DNA from: Lachnospiraceae bacterium
GTDB taxonomy: Bacteria > Bacillota > Clostridia > Lachnospirales > Lachnospiraceae
Length of the DNA: 41,864 bases
Assembly (NCBI GenBank): GCA_019421365.1
Contig: JAHZFJ010000033.1
Location: 1-41,864 of the forward strand
Reading direction: 5' to 3'
Shown here piece after piece: positions 6,122-15,092 of the stretch. Within the stretch, counting starts at the first letter, position 1; the number at the start of each line of letters is the position of its first letter. Made by a program: the position numbers and the translations under genes. The notes beneath the pieces were generated by a model. The model was given only the letters and a program-made list of their open reading frames with translations. It was not told where the DNA came from and ran no database searches.

Positions 6122-7178
6122 TTACAGTCCCCCTTACTGGTGTGCTATTCTTATCCAAAACTAGATTTACAGCTTCACCATTAATAGTTGTTCCTGATAT
6201 ATCTACTATACCTGTAACATTCAAAAGCCTATATTCTATCTGACTTATTCGAACCACCAATGTATCTTCATCTGCCCACGTCTTTCTTAACTCAAGAAAG
6301 TAAGCATCTATTGCTTCTTCTATATACGACTTAATTGCTTCGAATGAATAACCAGATTGATAAGTAATACTAGACGATATGTTAATCGTCGTTTCTTCTA
6401 CGCTTGTAATAGTAACTATGTGACCAATCGGAGCGATTCCATACCCTTCACCAGTATGACCAACTGGATCTATATAATTCTGTACTGATTCGATTAATTC
6501 CGTAGACGCTTTCTCATAATCAGAATTGATAATTACTACCTTTACAGTTCCTCCACCATTCCACGTCGGATAAACTTTACAACCACCTACACCACTAAGA
6601 TCGTTTACCTTTTCTTTGTAATCAGCTATGTTACCGCCAAACGATTGGCTACTCAGACTATTAAAGTACTTCTTTCTAATTGATTCGGTCTCTTCTTCAT
6701 CTTCTCCAGGAATAAGCACCTCTGTAATAGTTGCAGTTTCTAAACCGTCAATATAATCTAATGGTATTAATGTTCCTGTATGGCTATTCGGAGCACTACC
6801 AATTGTTTCACATTCAAGTTTGTAGATACCAGTATTAACTTTCTCAATAACCTCATAATTGAAATCATCAAGTGTAAATCGCTCACCAATAGCAACATCG
6901 ATATTAAACACCCCCTTAACAACTGCATAAGTAGCTGGTGTAGGTTCAATCCCTCTTTCTGCAGCACGTCTTATTAGAAACTCTCTACTCGCTGTATCTG
7001 CAAAAGATTCATCTAATATGGTATCAATCTCTGCATATGCTTGCGCTAATTCAATTGCACAGGGCATTAGGGCAATTCCAATAACACCTTCTGCTCTACT
7101 ATCCAATTCTGGATACTTTGCTTTTACAGTAGCCATCATTTCGTTGTAAATAGATTCTTGTGTCTTTTCTTCATACAT
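6114..7178 (-). CDS. baseplate J/gp47 family protein (XkdT-like)
   Basis: A 354-residue wedge protein of the contractile-tail baseplate. The N-terminal region (IYNEMMATVKAKYPELDSRAEGVIGIALMPCAIELAQAYAEID) and the middle motif SFGGNIADYKEKVNDLSGVGGCKVYPTWNGGGTVKVVIINSDY are characteristic of Mu gp47/XkdT. The C-terminus (DTLVVRISQIEYRLLNVTGIVDISGTTING) also matches. It has a full family length and an AGGTGAG site before ATG. It sits between the DUF2634 gene and the YmfQ gene. Confidence 0.93.
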   Translation of the reverse strand: MYEEKTQESIYNEMMATVKAKYPELDSRAEGVIGIALMPCAIELAQAYAEIDTILDESFADTASREFLIRRAAERGIEPTPATYAVVKGVFNIDVAIGERFTLDDFNYEVIEKVNTGIYKLECETIGSAPNSHTGTLIPLDYIDGLETATITEVLIPGEDEEETESIRKKYFNSLSSQSFGGNIADYKEKVNDLSGVGGCKVYPTWNGGGTVKVVIINSDYEKASTELIESVQNYIDPVGHTGEGYGIAPIGHIVTITSVEETTINISSSITYQSGYSFEAIKSYIEEAIDAYFLELRKTWADEDTLVVRISQIEYRLLNVTGIVDISGTTINGEAVNLVLDKNSTPVRGTVSG

Positions 7179-7179
7179 T

Positions 7180-7584
7180 TTATATACTCACCTCAGCTTC
7201 TGTTTCAAAGTCTCCTTGTGTACTCGTAACCGTAAAGTTAACACTTACTGTACTTCCACTTTTCACAAAAGAAAAAGCATCAACACTTTCGATTCTATCG
7301 TCTTGTGTTAATGCTTCCTCTATTCTTCTTTTTAGTTCTGGATATACATATCCAATTGGCATACCAATTAGATCCTGAGTCTCAAATCCATAATCCCAAT
7401 CATAGACCATATTCTCATATCGTTCTGTATTAAGTATAAGGAATACGGCTTGTTTAACTGCTTCTAATCCATCAACACAACCTACAATTTTATTGTTGAT
7501 AAAATCAATATAAAAAGTTTTACTAGGTTCTTCTGTTACTGTAATAGAATCATCGTCTAAGAAATTATTGCTATTTGGTAACAT
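7180..7584 (-). CDS. DUF2634 baseplate protein (XkdS-like)
   Basis: A 134-residue protein with the family pattern: an acidic N-terminus, SKTFYIDFINNKIVGCVDGLEAVKQAVFLILNTERYENMVYDWDYGFE, then LIGMPIGYVYPELKRRIEEALTQDDRIESV. This is the gp25/lysozyme-like wedge fold found in XkdS. In contractile tails it connects the tube-proximal hub to the baseplate J protein. It begins 1 base after the DUF2577 stop and ends 1 base before baseplate J. Confidence 0.9.
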   Translation of the reverse strand: MLPNSNNFLDDDSITVTEEPSKTFYIDFINNKIVGCVDGLEAVKQAVFLILNTERYENMVYDWDYGFETQDLIGMPIGYVYPELKRRIEEALTQDDRIESVDAFSFVKSGSTVSVNFTVTSTQGDFETEAEVSI

Positions 7585-7585
7585 A

Positions 7586-7840
7586 TCACACCATCCTATC
7601 TATAATGAGATACTTTTGACCACCTTGTGCACGTATCATCACTACACTATCATTAGTTTGCATAATCTGATTGTAAGCATATGTGGTAAATACAAACTCA
7701 TCGGATAAAGTTAGTTTCTGATCAACATAAACCTTAAGAGGATTAGTTGATATAATTTTACCAAATACCAGATCACTAGGCTTACTTGCTTGTACCGCTT
7801 CAATTGCGGCTTTTTTAATTAACAGCGCTAAATTAACTAT
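7586..7840 (-). CDS. DUF2577 baseplate protein (XkdR-like) with probable AUA start
   Basis: An 84-residue frame carries the DUF2577 pattern: LALLIKKAAIEAVQASKPSDLVFGKI, NPLKVYVDQKLTLSDEFVF, and the end SVVMIRAQGGQKYLIIDRMV. It belongs to the XkdQ-R-S baseplate run and fills the gap between the hub gene and DUF2634. No ATG, GTG or TTG exists at the N-terminus. A strong GAGAGGAG lies 9 bases before an ATA codon at 7840-7838, which would give MIVNLALLIKKAA and align with family members. The frame overlaps the hub gene by 8 bases, so the unusual start may rely on coupling. A CTG codon four residues later is the alternative but has no ribosome-binding site. Confidence 0.82.
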   Translation of the reverse strand: MVNLALLIKKAAIEAVQASKPSDLVFGKIISTNPLKVYVDQKLTLSDEFVFTTYAYNQIMQTNDSVVMIRAQGGQKYLIIDRMV

Positions 7841-8786
7841 TAAAATCAGCTCCTCTCAAGGTCAAGTCCATAAAATGTGAATCCTTTGAATATATATGCT
7901 TTGCTTTCTCAACTATCATAATCCCTACAAACGAAACATTATCCACTGTAAGATTTACATAAACGCAACAACCAGCACGAATACGATTATCTCCAAAACA
8001 GTTATTTACTTTGAGTCCTTTCGTTGTCATGTTGTATAGTTCTAATAAGGCTTGAGCTTTTTGCTTCGCAAGCGTCTTATCTTGTATTGTTTCGTAGTAT
8101 TGTAATACTCCCCAGTTATTAATTGATTCTGAACTTTTTTCGATATATACTTCACGCTTATTAGTTTCTGAATCTTCATAAATAAGCTTTATTTTATTAT
8201 AAGTATTAGAATCAATACTAGTAGTGTATTCTAGTGATTGACCACTAGAGGAATCAATCATAATTGGTATAATCATATTCTCGATATTCTTAAGATTTAA
8301 TTTACCAAAGTTATCATATAAAACATATATTATTTTCTTTGCTTTTAACGTCTCATTCATTGAATTAATGACCATATCAAACAAGGTAACATTATCCTCT
8401 ACCCTTGACATTTTATATACCGTATCGTCAATACTGCCTGCTTTTAAATTGAAATCATTTATCAATATTTTAAGGAACTCACTCGTACTCTTCTTTGAAT
8501 ACGAATAAGTATCCTTATTTTTGAAGTATCTTAATTGATCATAGCAAGTAACTGCAATTACTCCATCACTAGTACTTTTCTTTGTAAATACATAGCCAAA
8601 GAAAATTTTATCTTTATTCTCAATAAATCTTACTTCGTTACCTTCTTCAAAATCAAGTTTTCCATCTTGATAAACTTCAAATTTTAATGTTCCAGGTGAT
8701 CCACTTCTTTCAGTATCCCATGTGACATCACCTATAACAGAAGGATAATAGAGTATGTTGTTATTGCAGATTGTCAATTCATACAT
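7833..8786 (-). CDS. tail hub protein, XkdQ/YqbQ (late control D-like)
   Basis: A 317-residue hub protein at the tip of the tail tube. The N-terminal part (YPSVIGDVTWDTERSGSPGTLKFEVYQDG, EGNEVRFIENKDKIFFGYVFTKK, VTCYDQLRYFKNKDTY) is the standard opening of XkdQ/YqbQ proteins. Its C-terminal IRAGCCVYVNLTVDNV...KHIYSKDSHFMDLTLRGADF is likewise diagnostic. XkdQ resembles gpD/gp27 hubs, which thread the tape measure and seat the spike. AGGGAGGGA precedes ATG. Confidence 0.92.
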   Translation of the reverse strand: MYELTICNNNILYYPSVIGDVTWDTERSGSPGTLKFEVYQDGKLDFEEGNEVRFIENKDKIFFGYVFTKKSTSDGVIAVTCYDQLRYFKNKDTYSYSKKSTSEFLKILINDFNLKAGSIDDTVYKMSRVEDNVTLFDMVINSMNETLKAKKIIYVLYDNFGKLNLKNIENMIIPIMIDSSSGQSLEYTTSIDSNTYNKIKLIYEDSETNKREVYIEKSSESINNWGVLQYYETIQDKTLAKQKAQALLELYNMTTKGLKVNNCFGDNRIRAGCCVYVNLTVDNVSFVGIMIVEKAKHIYSKDSHFMDLTLRGADFNS

Positions 8787-8798
8787 TACTATCCCTCC

Positions 8799-9830
8799 CT
8801 ATTTACTAGTTATTGTATTCTTCAGACTACCATTACCGGCACCACCAACATTTTTATTCTTACTACTGTTATACCCTTTTGTACCAGTTAGACTAGTACG
8901 AGTACTTGATGATCCATAATTAAATACACTTACAATATCAACTTCCGTTATAATATTAGTGTTCTTATTCATATTTGTTTTATTACTCGAAGAACCACTT
9001 GTACTACTTGATGAAGAACTGGTTGATACTTTTTTGCTTGTACCTCTTCTTGTCTTACTACTAATACTATATCCTGCCTCACTAGCAGTCGACGCTTTTA
9101 CATTTTGAATCTTAATTTTTTGACCTGGATAGATTAAATTAGGATTTTTAATTCCATTTAACTTTGCTAGATTCCAACATTTAGATCCATCACCAAGATA
9201 TTTTTTGGCAATTGCCCATAAGGTGTTACCTTTTTTTACAGTATAATACTGCGTTTTTGATGTATTCTTAGATGTTCTCTTCTTTTTTGATTTCTTTTGT
9301 TTCTTTTTTGAGTCAATTTTATATGACTTTGTTCCATACTGTTCATATTGTTTAAGCTTAATACTTACCGTGAAGTCATTTCCATCTTTCGCATCTTCTG
9401 TAATTGTATAATCTTCAATAGTTACAAACATATTTGTGTTAAAGATAATGTTATTGTTGTAATCTAACCTACTTATCTTAAAATAAAATGGTTTTAAGCT
9501 TAATTTGAGATCCTCTAAATAATCCAGATAATAATTAGGATAAAGATATCCACTCGACATTACAACACTTGTAGCCACATTAAACAGCCCTGTATTTTTC
9601 TTAATATATGATATATTTGTAGGTTTTACCTTTTGATAAGTCGCAAAAGGATACTTGTGCATAGGTAATAAGGCATCAAAACTGATTTCTGTCAGTCCTG
9701 GTGCCTTAATCAAGTTGACTTCACCCTCATTTATTAGGGTGATTGTTTTATTTTGATTATGAATTTTGGTTTGCACCTTAGAAGGTGCGACTGGTAAGAG
9801 CATCTTGTCTAAATAAAATTCGTATGACAT
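8799..9830 (-). CDS. LysM-domain tail protein (XkdP-like)
   Basis: A 343-residue tail protein. Residues 1-165 are the XkdP N-terminal domain (EFYLDKMLLPVAPSKVQTKI ... GEVNLIKAPGLTEISFDALLP). Residues about 195-243 form one LysM domain (YYTVKKGNTLWAIAKKYLGD...NPNLIYPGQKIKIQ) that binds peptidoglycan. Before it lies a lysine-rich linker, and after it a long serine/threonine-rich low-complexity region. It links the tail tube to the hub and probably touches the cell wall during injection. The ATG at 9830 is preferred because AGGAGG lies 10 bases upstream; an upstream GTG is too close to that site. Confidence 0.9.
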   Translation of the reverse strand: MSYEFYLDKMLLPVAPSKVQTKIHNQNKTITLINEGEVNLIKAPGLTEISFDALLPMHKYPFATYQKVKPTNISYIKKNTGLFNVATSVVMSSGYLYPNYYLDYLEDLKLSLKPFYFKISRLDYNNNIIFNTNMFVTIEDYTITEDAKDGNDFTVSIKLKQYEQYGTKSYKIDSKKKQKKSKKKRTSKNTSKTQYYTVKKGNTLWAIAKKYLGDGSKCWNLAKLNGIKNPNLIYPGQKIKIQNVKASTASEAGYSISSKTRRGTSKKVSTSSSSSSTSGSSSNKTNMNKNTNIITEVDIVSVFNYGSSSTRTSLTGTKGYNSSKNKNVGGAGNGSLKNTITSK

Positions 9831-9844
9831 ACAAATCACACCTC

Positions 9845-11971
9845 CTAATAATTATATTGTTCTGCAGTTGAACTTAGAGTTTCATTAAGCGTATCTTCCA
9901 AATAAGTGACAATGCCGTCTAAATCTGATTTTTCATTTACAGTATTATTAATACCTCCCATATCAACTTTGATCTCAGCAGTAGTAAATCTGTTAATAAC
10001 CTCTCGTTCTGCAACATCTCTAAGGTATTTGAGTTCTTCTGTGCTATCACCAACAGATTTAGCAACTGTTGCTGTATTAGCCGCAGTATCACCAATGTCT
10101 TTACCTGCTTGTGTACCAGCCAAATCGTAAGTTGGTATACTCGCAGCACTTGCATTATCAGTCACTAAATCACTTTTGCTTCCAAGATTGCTACCGAAGT
10201 CATACCCAGAATTATAGGCATCTGTCATATCCATACGGTAATCGATTTGAGGAGCTTCTCTTGACAACGTTATGGCAGAATCATTTTTCCCCCATGATAA
10301 TACACTATCTTGCAATGAACTAAGTCCTGATGTCCAATCCGTTCCAAAAATAGCATCGATTATTTTAGTTACTATTTTACCCAAAGAAAGAAACCAAGAT
10401 ATAATCTGTCCGATAAGATTTGCAACTGCTCCTCCAAAGGAATCAAATCCCCCCATACATACATTAAGAATCCATTCAATTATGCTAATAAACGGCTCTA
10501 CAAACCTACTATATATATACTGTATTATTGCGTTTATCGTCCCTATAACAGCATTTACAATTAGTGCTAATAACCACATAATTGACCCACATATTATACC
10601 AGTAGCCGATATAGTAGTGCCTGTTAACTTATTAATTACCGCTATTACTACGTAGATTGCTGATATTACTGCTATTATAATTACTAATATCCAAGTGAGT
10701 GGGCAGGCTAATAAAGCTGTATTGAATCCATACTGTGCTGCTGTTGCCATTGCTGTAGCACTAGCTTCTGTTCCAGTTGCTGCCGCATGTGCATAAGACG
10801 CTAAACACATTGCAATCTTAATACCTTTGCTTACTAATTCTAATCCATTCGTAATACCTAAGTATGTAGTATATAATGCTAACGCTGTGGCTACACCATA
10901 TACTATAGGCTCAATAATTGACCAATTGTCATACAATGCACTACCAACAGTTATAATTAAATCAAATATAACACCTACAGCTGTAGCTACTGTAGACATA
11001 GCATTCGTTACTCCTGATACAAAACTATTGAATTTATCACTGTTAGCAATTTCATTAATCTTTGTAAGTATTGGCTGAAGCGCCATTAATGCTTGATTTT
11101 GAATACTTGTAGCAACTTGTCCCCATGTCATAGGCATAGAATTAAATTTGGCATTAATATCATCGGAAGCAGAAAACATTGCATTTTTAACAATGTCAGC
11201 AGTTATCTCGCCATCCCCTGCCATTTCTCTAATCTTTCCGATTGGTACATCTAAGTAATCAGCAATAGATTGTATCAGATTAGGTGCTTGTTCAAAAATC
11301 GAATTAAGTTCATCACCACGTAATACACCAGAACCAAGTGCTTGGGTTAACTGTAAAAAAGCATTACTAGCTTCTGTACTTGACGCTCCTGCTATTGTAA
11401 ATTGCTTATTTACCAATTCTGCAAAGTTAACTATTTCAGCTGTAGAACTGAATGCATCCCCAGCATTATTTCCTAACTTAGCTACTGCATCAGCTGTTGT
11501 TTGATATGCAGCACGTGAATCTTGTGCTGATTGGAATATCATCTGATTTAATTCTTGAGTGCTCTGTAATCCATCATTCATTAAGTTGAGTCTAGCTGTA
11601 GTTTGCGTCATTTCATCAGATAGACCAATAATCTTGCCCACACCAAAAGCAGTTCCAATCGTCGCAGCTACCCTCATGAGTCTATTGTTTAGCCCATCTG
11701 CAATACTGTGGCTTTCTTGAAGAGATTGATTAAACTTCTCTTGTTGATTATCTGCCTTATTTATATTATTTTGAATATCTTTTATAGCTATTTCCGCCTG
11801 ATTCAATTCTGCCCTAGCCGCTTCAATCGATGTTACATCAAACATATCACTTGAAGCTGACTCTACATCATACATATTGCTAATTACAATATTCATTGCA
11901 TTTGTGATAGACATAAGAGGTTGTGACATTCTGTCTTGTAATTGTATTGCAGTCATTATGCTTGACATCAT
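9845..11971 (-). CDS. tail tape measure protein
   Basis: A 708-residue tape measure protein that fixes tail length and helps DNA cross the membrane. Residues 95-240 match the tape-measure N-terminal domain (SDEMTQTTARLNLMNDG, TADAVAKLGNNAGDAF, NFAELVNKQFTIAGASSTEASNAFLQLTQALGSGVLRGDELNSIFEQAPNLIQSIADYLDVP). Residues 10-90 contain coiled coil. Residues about 325-510 contain several hydrophobic segments (LACPLTWILVIIIAVISAIY; IMWLLALIVNAVIGTINAII). The gene is short for the role, implying a short contractile tail. It follows the frameshifted chaperone gene, as usual. GAGGTG precedes the ATG. Confidence 0.93.
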   Translation of the reverse strand: MMSSIMTAIQLQDRMSQPLMSITNAMNIVISNMYDVESASSDMFDVTSIEAARAELNQAEIAIKDIQNNINKADNQQEKFNQSLQESHSIADGLNNRLMRVAATIGTAFGVGKIIGLSDEMTQTTARLNLMNDGLQSTQELNQMIFQSAQDSRAAYQTTADAVAKLGNNAGDAFSSTAEIVNFAELVNKQFTIAGASSTEASNAFLQLTQALGSGVLRGDELNSIFEQAPNLIQSIADYLDVPIGKIREMAGDGEITADIVKNAMFSASDDINAKFNSMPMTWGQVATSIQNQALMALQPILTKINEIANSDKFNSFVSGVTNAMSTVATAVGVIFDLIITVGSALYDNWSIIEPIVYGVATALALYTTYLGITNGLELVSKGIKIAMCLASYAHAAATGTEASATAMATAAQYGFNTALLACPLTWILVIIIAVISAIYVVIAVINKLTGTTISATGIICGSIMWLLALIVNAVIGTINAIIQYIYSRFVEPFISIIEWILNVCMGGFDSFGGAVANLIGQIISWFLSLGKIVTKIIDAIFGTDWTSGLSSLQDSVLSWGKNDSAITLSREAPQIDYRMDMTDAYNSGYDFGSNLGSKSDLVTDNASAASIPTYDLAGTQAGKDIGDTAANTATVAKSVGDSTEELKYLRDVAEREVINRFTTAEIKVDMGGINNTVNEKSDLDGIVTYLEDTLNETLSSTAEQYNY

Positions 11972-12035
11972 TTTTCACCTCAATTCTTGATTTAGACATA
12001 ACAAAACACCTACATTCCTGTAGATGGTATATTTA

Positions 12036-12655
12036 TTACTTTTTATGTTTTCCTTTACGTTTCGCCTTATCTTGCTCTTTCTTTTCATCTTCTATCTTAA
12101 TTTTAATTGATGCAATGATAAAAGCTTTTTCGTTATCATCAAGAGAGCTAAATTGTGATGGCAACATATTGAGTTTATGAAGGCAATAGTGAGCGTAGCT
12201 AAACTCACTATCACCTTCACGAATTAGTTTTTTGCTTCTTCCACCTTTTCGTCCATTGTAACATTAAATCCATTGTTTTTCTGAACGAACATTAGTAAGT
12301 CTTGATATTCCCCCGGATTATCTACTAATGCACGAAGTAGATCCTCTGGCTTTTTAACACCGTAAGAATCTTGTAACTCCGCATTATATAAATCTGGCAC
12401 TATACAACTGGCACATACCATTTTAGCCATGTATGCTTTGGTATCTAGCTTAGGTCTAAACATACCTGGTTTACCTGTTATCTGCACCTCTGTTGTGCAT
12501 TCATCACGAATAGTTTCGTCCTGAGCTGTTGTAATATTTTTAAACTCCCATTCTAGTGGGTTACCATTTTCATCAACTAATGACTTTGTAGCTGCAAACT
12601 TAACATTTCCCTTAACAATTTTATTCTTCTTTAAAAATCTACTTAAATTACTCAT
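12036..12655 (-). CDS. tail assembly chaperone, -1 frameshift product
   Basis: Slippage at AAAAAAC (12233-12227) during translation of the XkdN-like gene adds 63 residues after residue 143, for about 206 in total. The extension begins LIREGDSEFSYAHYCLHK and ends in a very basic lysine tail (KKEQDKAKRKGKHKK), stopping at 12036. Such gpG/gpGT-type pairs coat the tape measure and recruit tube subunits during tail assembly. The extension frame has no start of its own with a ribosome-binding site and fits exactly between the chaperone and the tape measure gene. The coordinates span both frames; one base is read twice. Confidence 0.82.
12224..12655 (-). CDS. tail assembly chaperone, XkdN-like, unshifted form
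   Basis: The 143-residue in-frame product. The N-terminus (MSNLSRFLKKNKIVKGNVKFAATKSLVDENGNPLEWEFKNI) and the middle segment (YMAKMVCASCIVPDLYNAELQDSYG, LLRALVDNPGEYQDLLMFVQKNNGF) are typical of XkdN/Phage_TAC_5 proteins. It ends with VEEAKN immediately at the slippery site, so most ribosomes stop here and a fraction make the longer form. AGGAGGAA precedes the ATG. It lies between the tube gene and the tape measure gene. Confidence 0.9.
   Translation of the reverse strand: MSNLSRFLKKNKIVKGNVKFAATKSLVDENGNPLEWEFKNITTAQDETIRDECTTEVQITGKPGMFRPKLDTKAYMAKMVCASCIVPDLYNAELQDSYGVKKPEDLLRALVDNPGEYQDLLMFVQKNNGFNVTMDEKVEEAKN
12227..12233 (-). promoter_or_regulatory. -1 ribosomal frameshift slippery heptamer
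   Basis: Read leftward the codons are GCA AAA AAC TAA, so A-AAA-AAC is in the correct phase for simultaneous slippage of the P-site and A-site tRNAs. The zero-frame stop follows immediately. A -1 shift opens a 63-codon frame with a basic tail. X-XXY-YYZ sites of this kind are standard in tail chaperone genes. Confidence 0.85.
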
Positions 12656-12667
12656 AACTCATTCCTC

Positions 12668-13147
12668 CTAATTTGTTTCCATACCAGCAAGTATTTTAAA
12701 CTCTTCTGGAATCTCAAAATCATCAAATGTTCCCTCTACATCTTCATCTAGGTACTCTCCATCTGCATCAAACTTTGCAAGAGTTCCCCCGTCAATATTA
12801 CAACCATAAAAGTTGACTGTTTGACGTCCTGCACTTGAAGAAGGATCTTCGTTGGTTATTTGAATTTCAAAGTAAACATCTTCACCTGTTTCTTTGAATT
12901 GATACATCATCTTTCGGAAGATTGATGTATTATAATGGATTGTGGCTTTGAAATCGCCATCCCAACCTGTTGCTTTGTTACCTTTCCCAGTCTTACCCAG
13001 AATTGGTACTTTTGTCTTAGATTTATTGAAGTTCGCTTCGAAGTTAATAAAATTAAAACAGTTATATCTTTTGTCACCAATTGTGACATAACATTCCGCA
13101 AGTGCTGCACCAACTGCATCTTTTGATAACATTGTGATATTTGCCAT
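12668..13147 (-). CDS. tail tube protein (XkdM-like)
   Basis: A 159-residue protein that polymerises into the inner tail tube. XkdM features are visible: ECYVTIGDKRYNCFNFINFEANFNKSKTKVPILGKTGKGNKATGWDGDFKATIHYNTSIFRKMM, and later VNFYGCNIDGGTLAKFDADGEYLDEDVEGTFDDFEIPEEF. Its length is typical. It follows the sheath gene directly, the invariant order in PBSX-like contractile tails. AAGGGG precedes the ATG. Confidence 0.93.
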   Translation of the reverse strand: MANITMLSKDAVGAALAECYVTIGDKRYNCFNFINFEANFNKSKTKVPILGKTGKGNKATGWDGDFKATIHYNTSIFRKMMYQFKETGEDVYFEIQITNEDPSSSAGRQTVNFYGCNIDGGTLAKFDADGEYLDEDVEGTFDDFEIPEEFKILAGMETN

Positions 13148-13160
13148 TTCTTACCCCTTC

Positions 13161-14468
13161 CTACTGTACAATTACAGTCATATATAATTTAGTCATACAG
13201 TTAACAGGCTGTATTGGATTAACTGCAACGACTGATTTCTTATCATTTCCTAATTCCACTGTTACTTCAGCAGAATCAAAGTTCTCTATTGCCTGGAGCT
13301 TTTCTAATTCTTTATCATATGCTACAATATCAGACCAAAAACTAATACGGCCAGATGCATTGTTTTGAATCTTACCAAGATACTTATTATTAAATAACGC
13401 AGCAATATCATTTCCCACTTGGTCAAGCACTCTGATTGTCTGATTAGATTTAAAGGCCTCTCCCTTTTCATCTGTTGTAGTTATAAGCGAATTGATGTCA
13501 TCAAGTACACGAATCTCGTCTCCTACTTTATGGAACACGAACTCCCCAGCCTTTAAAGCTGTTTCAAGTTCTGATTGCTTGTAATTAGCAGATATAGCAT
13601 ACTCTCCTTCATAAGTAGTATTTGTCAGTGATTTATTAACTGCACAATCAGCCTCTGCACCTGTAGTCCAGTATACTAATGATGAAGCGTCTGCCCCTAA
13701 ATCTGATACTGTATTCTTAACATTGATTACACCTTCGTAATCTACTGCTTTACTATATATAACAAGCTGAAATTTAACACCCATTTCATCACGTAAACGC
13801 TTTGTATAAGCTACATACAATGCTTTTACATTATCAGTTGTAGATAAACACCCTAATACGTTATATGAATATGTTTCCAAGGCATCTAGAGCATTCTGTT
13901 CTGCTGTACCATCTACAGTACCATTTGTACCAGTTGATAGTGCTAATCCAGAAGTACCTTCAAGAGATGCTTCACTCTTAAAAGTGACATATTCATTAGC
14001 TTTTAGCTCTGCAGCTGTCGCTACAGTCTGTGTATCAACTACTTTATTTTCAAGTAATGTTGACACATCAAACTTGCTAGGCTCGTCTACATTAGCCGCA
14101 ATTACAATCTTTAGATCATTACCTCTTGTTCCACCATATAAAGCAGTAGCATAGGTATTTGTTGCCTTAGTACCTCCACTATTTAGTCTGTAGAAATGTA
14201 CTTTCTTTGCATTAAGGAATAAGTCCCTTAATCCCTTTAATTCATTTGCATCAGATGCATATCCGAATATTTGTAAGGACTTCTCACTAAACTGTTGATT
14301 TGTTACTGTAAATACTTCTGATTCTTTACCCCAATTAAGAGATAGAGGAAGAGCAACGACACCTCTATCAGATAAAGATACCGTTGCTCTAGCTGCACTT
14401 ACAAAATTAATATATGATCCAGGAAGGACCTTATTTTGTGTTACGAATAAACCGCCACCTAGTGCCAT
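13161..14468 (-). CDS. contractile tail sheath protein (XkdK-like)
   Basis: A 435-residue sheath subunit; it defines the phage as a myovirus. The N-terminus (MALGGGLFVTQNKVLPGSYINFVSAARATVSLSDRGVVALPLSLNWGKE) and the C-terminal domain (NQTIRVLDQVGNDIAALFNNKYLGKIQNNASGRISFWSDIVAYDKELEKLQAIENF, then VVAVNPIQPVNCMTKLYMTVIV) are typical of Bacillota phage sheaths. The ATG overlaps the preceding stop (TAATG), so it is translationally coupled to the small protein upstream. Confidence 0.95.
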   Translation of the reverse strand: MALGGGLFVTQNKVLPGSYINFVSAARATVSLSDRGVVALPLSLNWGKESEVFTVTNQQFSEKSLQIFGYASDANELKGLRDLFLNAKKVHFYRLNSGGTKATNTYATALYGGTRGNDLKIVIAANVDEPSKFDVSTLLENKVVDTQTVATAAELKANEYVTFKSEASLEGTSGLALSTGTNGTVDGTAEQNALDALETYSYNVLGCLSTTDNVKALYVAYTKRLRDEMGVKFQLVIYSKAVDYEGVINVKNTVSDLGADASSLVYWTTGAEADCAVNKSLTNTTYEGEYAISANYKQSELETALKAGEFVFHKVGDEIRVLDDINSLITTTDEKGEAFKSNQTIRVLDQVGNDIAALFNNKYLGKIQNNASGRISFWSDIVAYDKELEKLQAIENFDSAEVTVELGNDKKSVVAVNPIQPVNCMTKLYMTVIVQ

Positions 14469-14668
14469 TATTTCACCTTACCTTTCTTGAAATCACTAAT
14501 CATAGCAGTAACTTCATCAATTGTATATGTTTTATCATCAGCCAATAAGGCCTGAAGCAAATCTCTTTCTCCGAAGAAACGATTGCTGTTAACCAATTGA
14601 CTTTTTGTAAAACTAGGTTCTATTTGGTTTACAGCTACTTTCTTTGTAGTTACTTTTTTTGTAGCCAA
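14468..14668 (-). CDS. small conserved phage protein before the sheath
   Basis: A 66-residue protein: a lysine/threonine-rich N-terminus (MATKKVTTKKVAVNQI), then SFTKSQLVNSNRFFGERDLLQALLADDKTYTIDEVTAMISDFKKGKV. Proteins of this size and pattern, with a helical segment around SNRFFGERDLLQALL, commonly precede the sheath gene in Clostridial phages; the function is unknown. The start is TTG with AAAGGAG upstream. It overlaps the sheath start by one base. Confidence 0.8.
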   Translation of the reverse strand: MATKKVTTKKVAVNQIEPSFTKSQLVNSNRFFGERDLLQALLADDKTYTIDEVTAMISDFKKGKVK

Positions 14669-14669
14669 A

Positions 14670-15092
14670 TTACACCACTCCTTTATACTTCAAATTGTTC
14701 ATTCGCTCCTCTTCTTCTATTCGTTTTACAGAGCGTACGTTATAATCCACTTGGAAGTTTAAAACACCATTGTCAACTTTGCTTTCCATATTTGTTCCTC
14801 TTACTTTACTAGTATCAACAGATATCCATTCGAGTACATTTTCCAAACGACTAACAACATCATGAATCTCATAAAGCGCATCTGTATTAGATAAAGGAAA
14901 GTACTGAACCATGAAAGAGTTATTATCTTGATACCTATTGCATAGCTTTGCATTATGTGTATGCACTATATTTGTAATTAAAAAACAGGGTACATCAAGT
15001 CCCTGTTCTATTGACTCCGTGTAAATATTGTAATTCTCTCCAAACTCCACATAAAGTGCCTGAGACATACCAATCAATATCTTGTTAATCAT
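14670..15092 (-). CDS. tail terminator-like protein (DUF6838 type)
   Basis: A 140-residue protein with the pattern MINKILIGMSQALYVEFGENYNIYTESIEQGLDVPCFLI, then YFPLSNTDALYEIHDVVSRLENVLEWI, then NGVLNFQVDYNVRSV. This matches the small proteins that sit between the gp10-like gene and the sheath and that are predicted to cap the tail tube at the neck. Its ATG overlaps the preceding TGA (ATGA). The family name comes from memory of pattern and position. Confidence 0.75.
   Translation of the reverse strand: MINKILIGMSQALYVEFGENYNIYTESIEQGLDVPCFLITNIVHTHNAKLCNRYQDNNSFMVQYFPLSNTDALYEIHDVVSRLENVLEWISVDTSKVRGTNMESKVDNGVLNFQVDYNVRSVKRIEEEERMNNLKYKGVV

Noticed and set aside
10272..10655. 127-codon open frame opposite the tape measure gene
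   Set aside because: A shadow of the long alanine/isoleucine-rich tape measure frame; no start signals.
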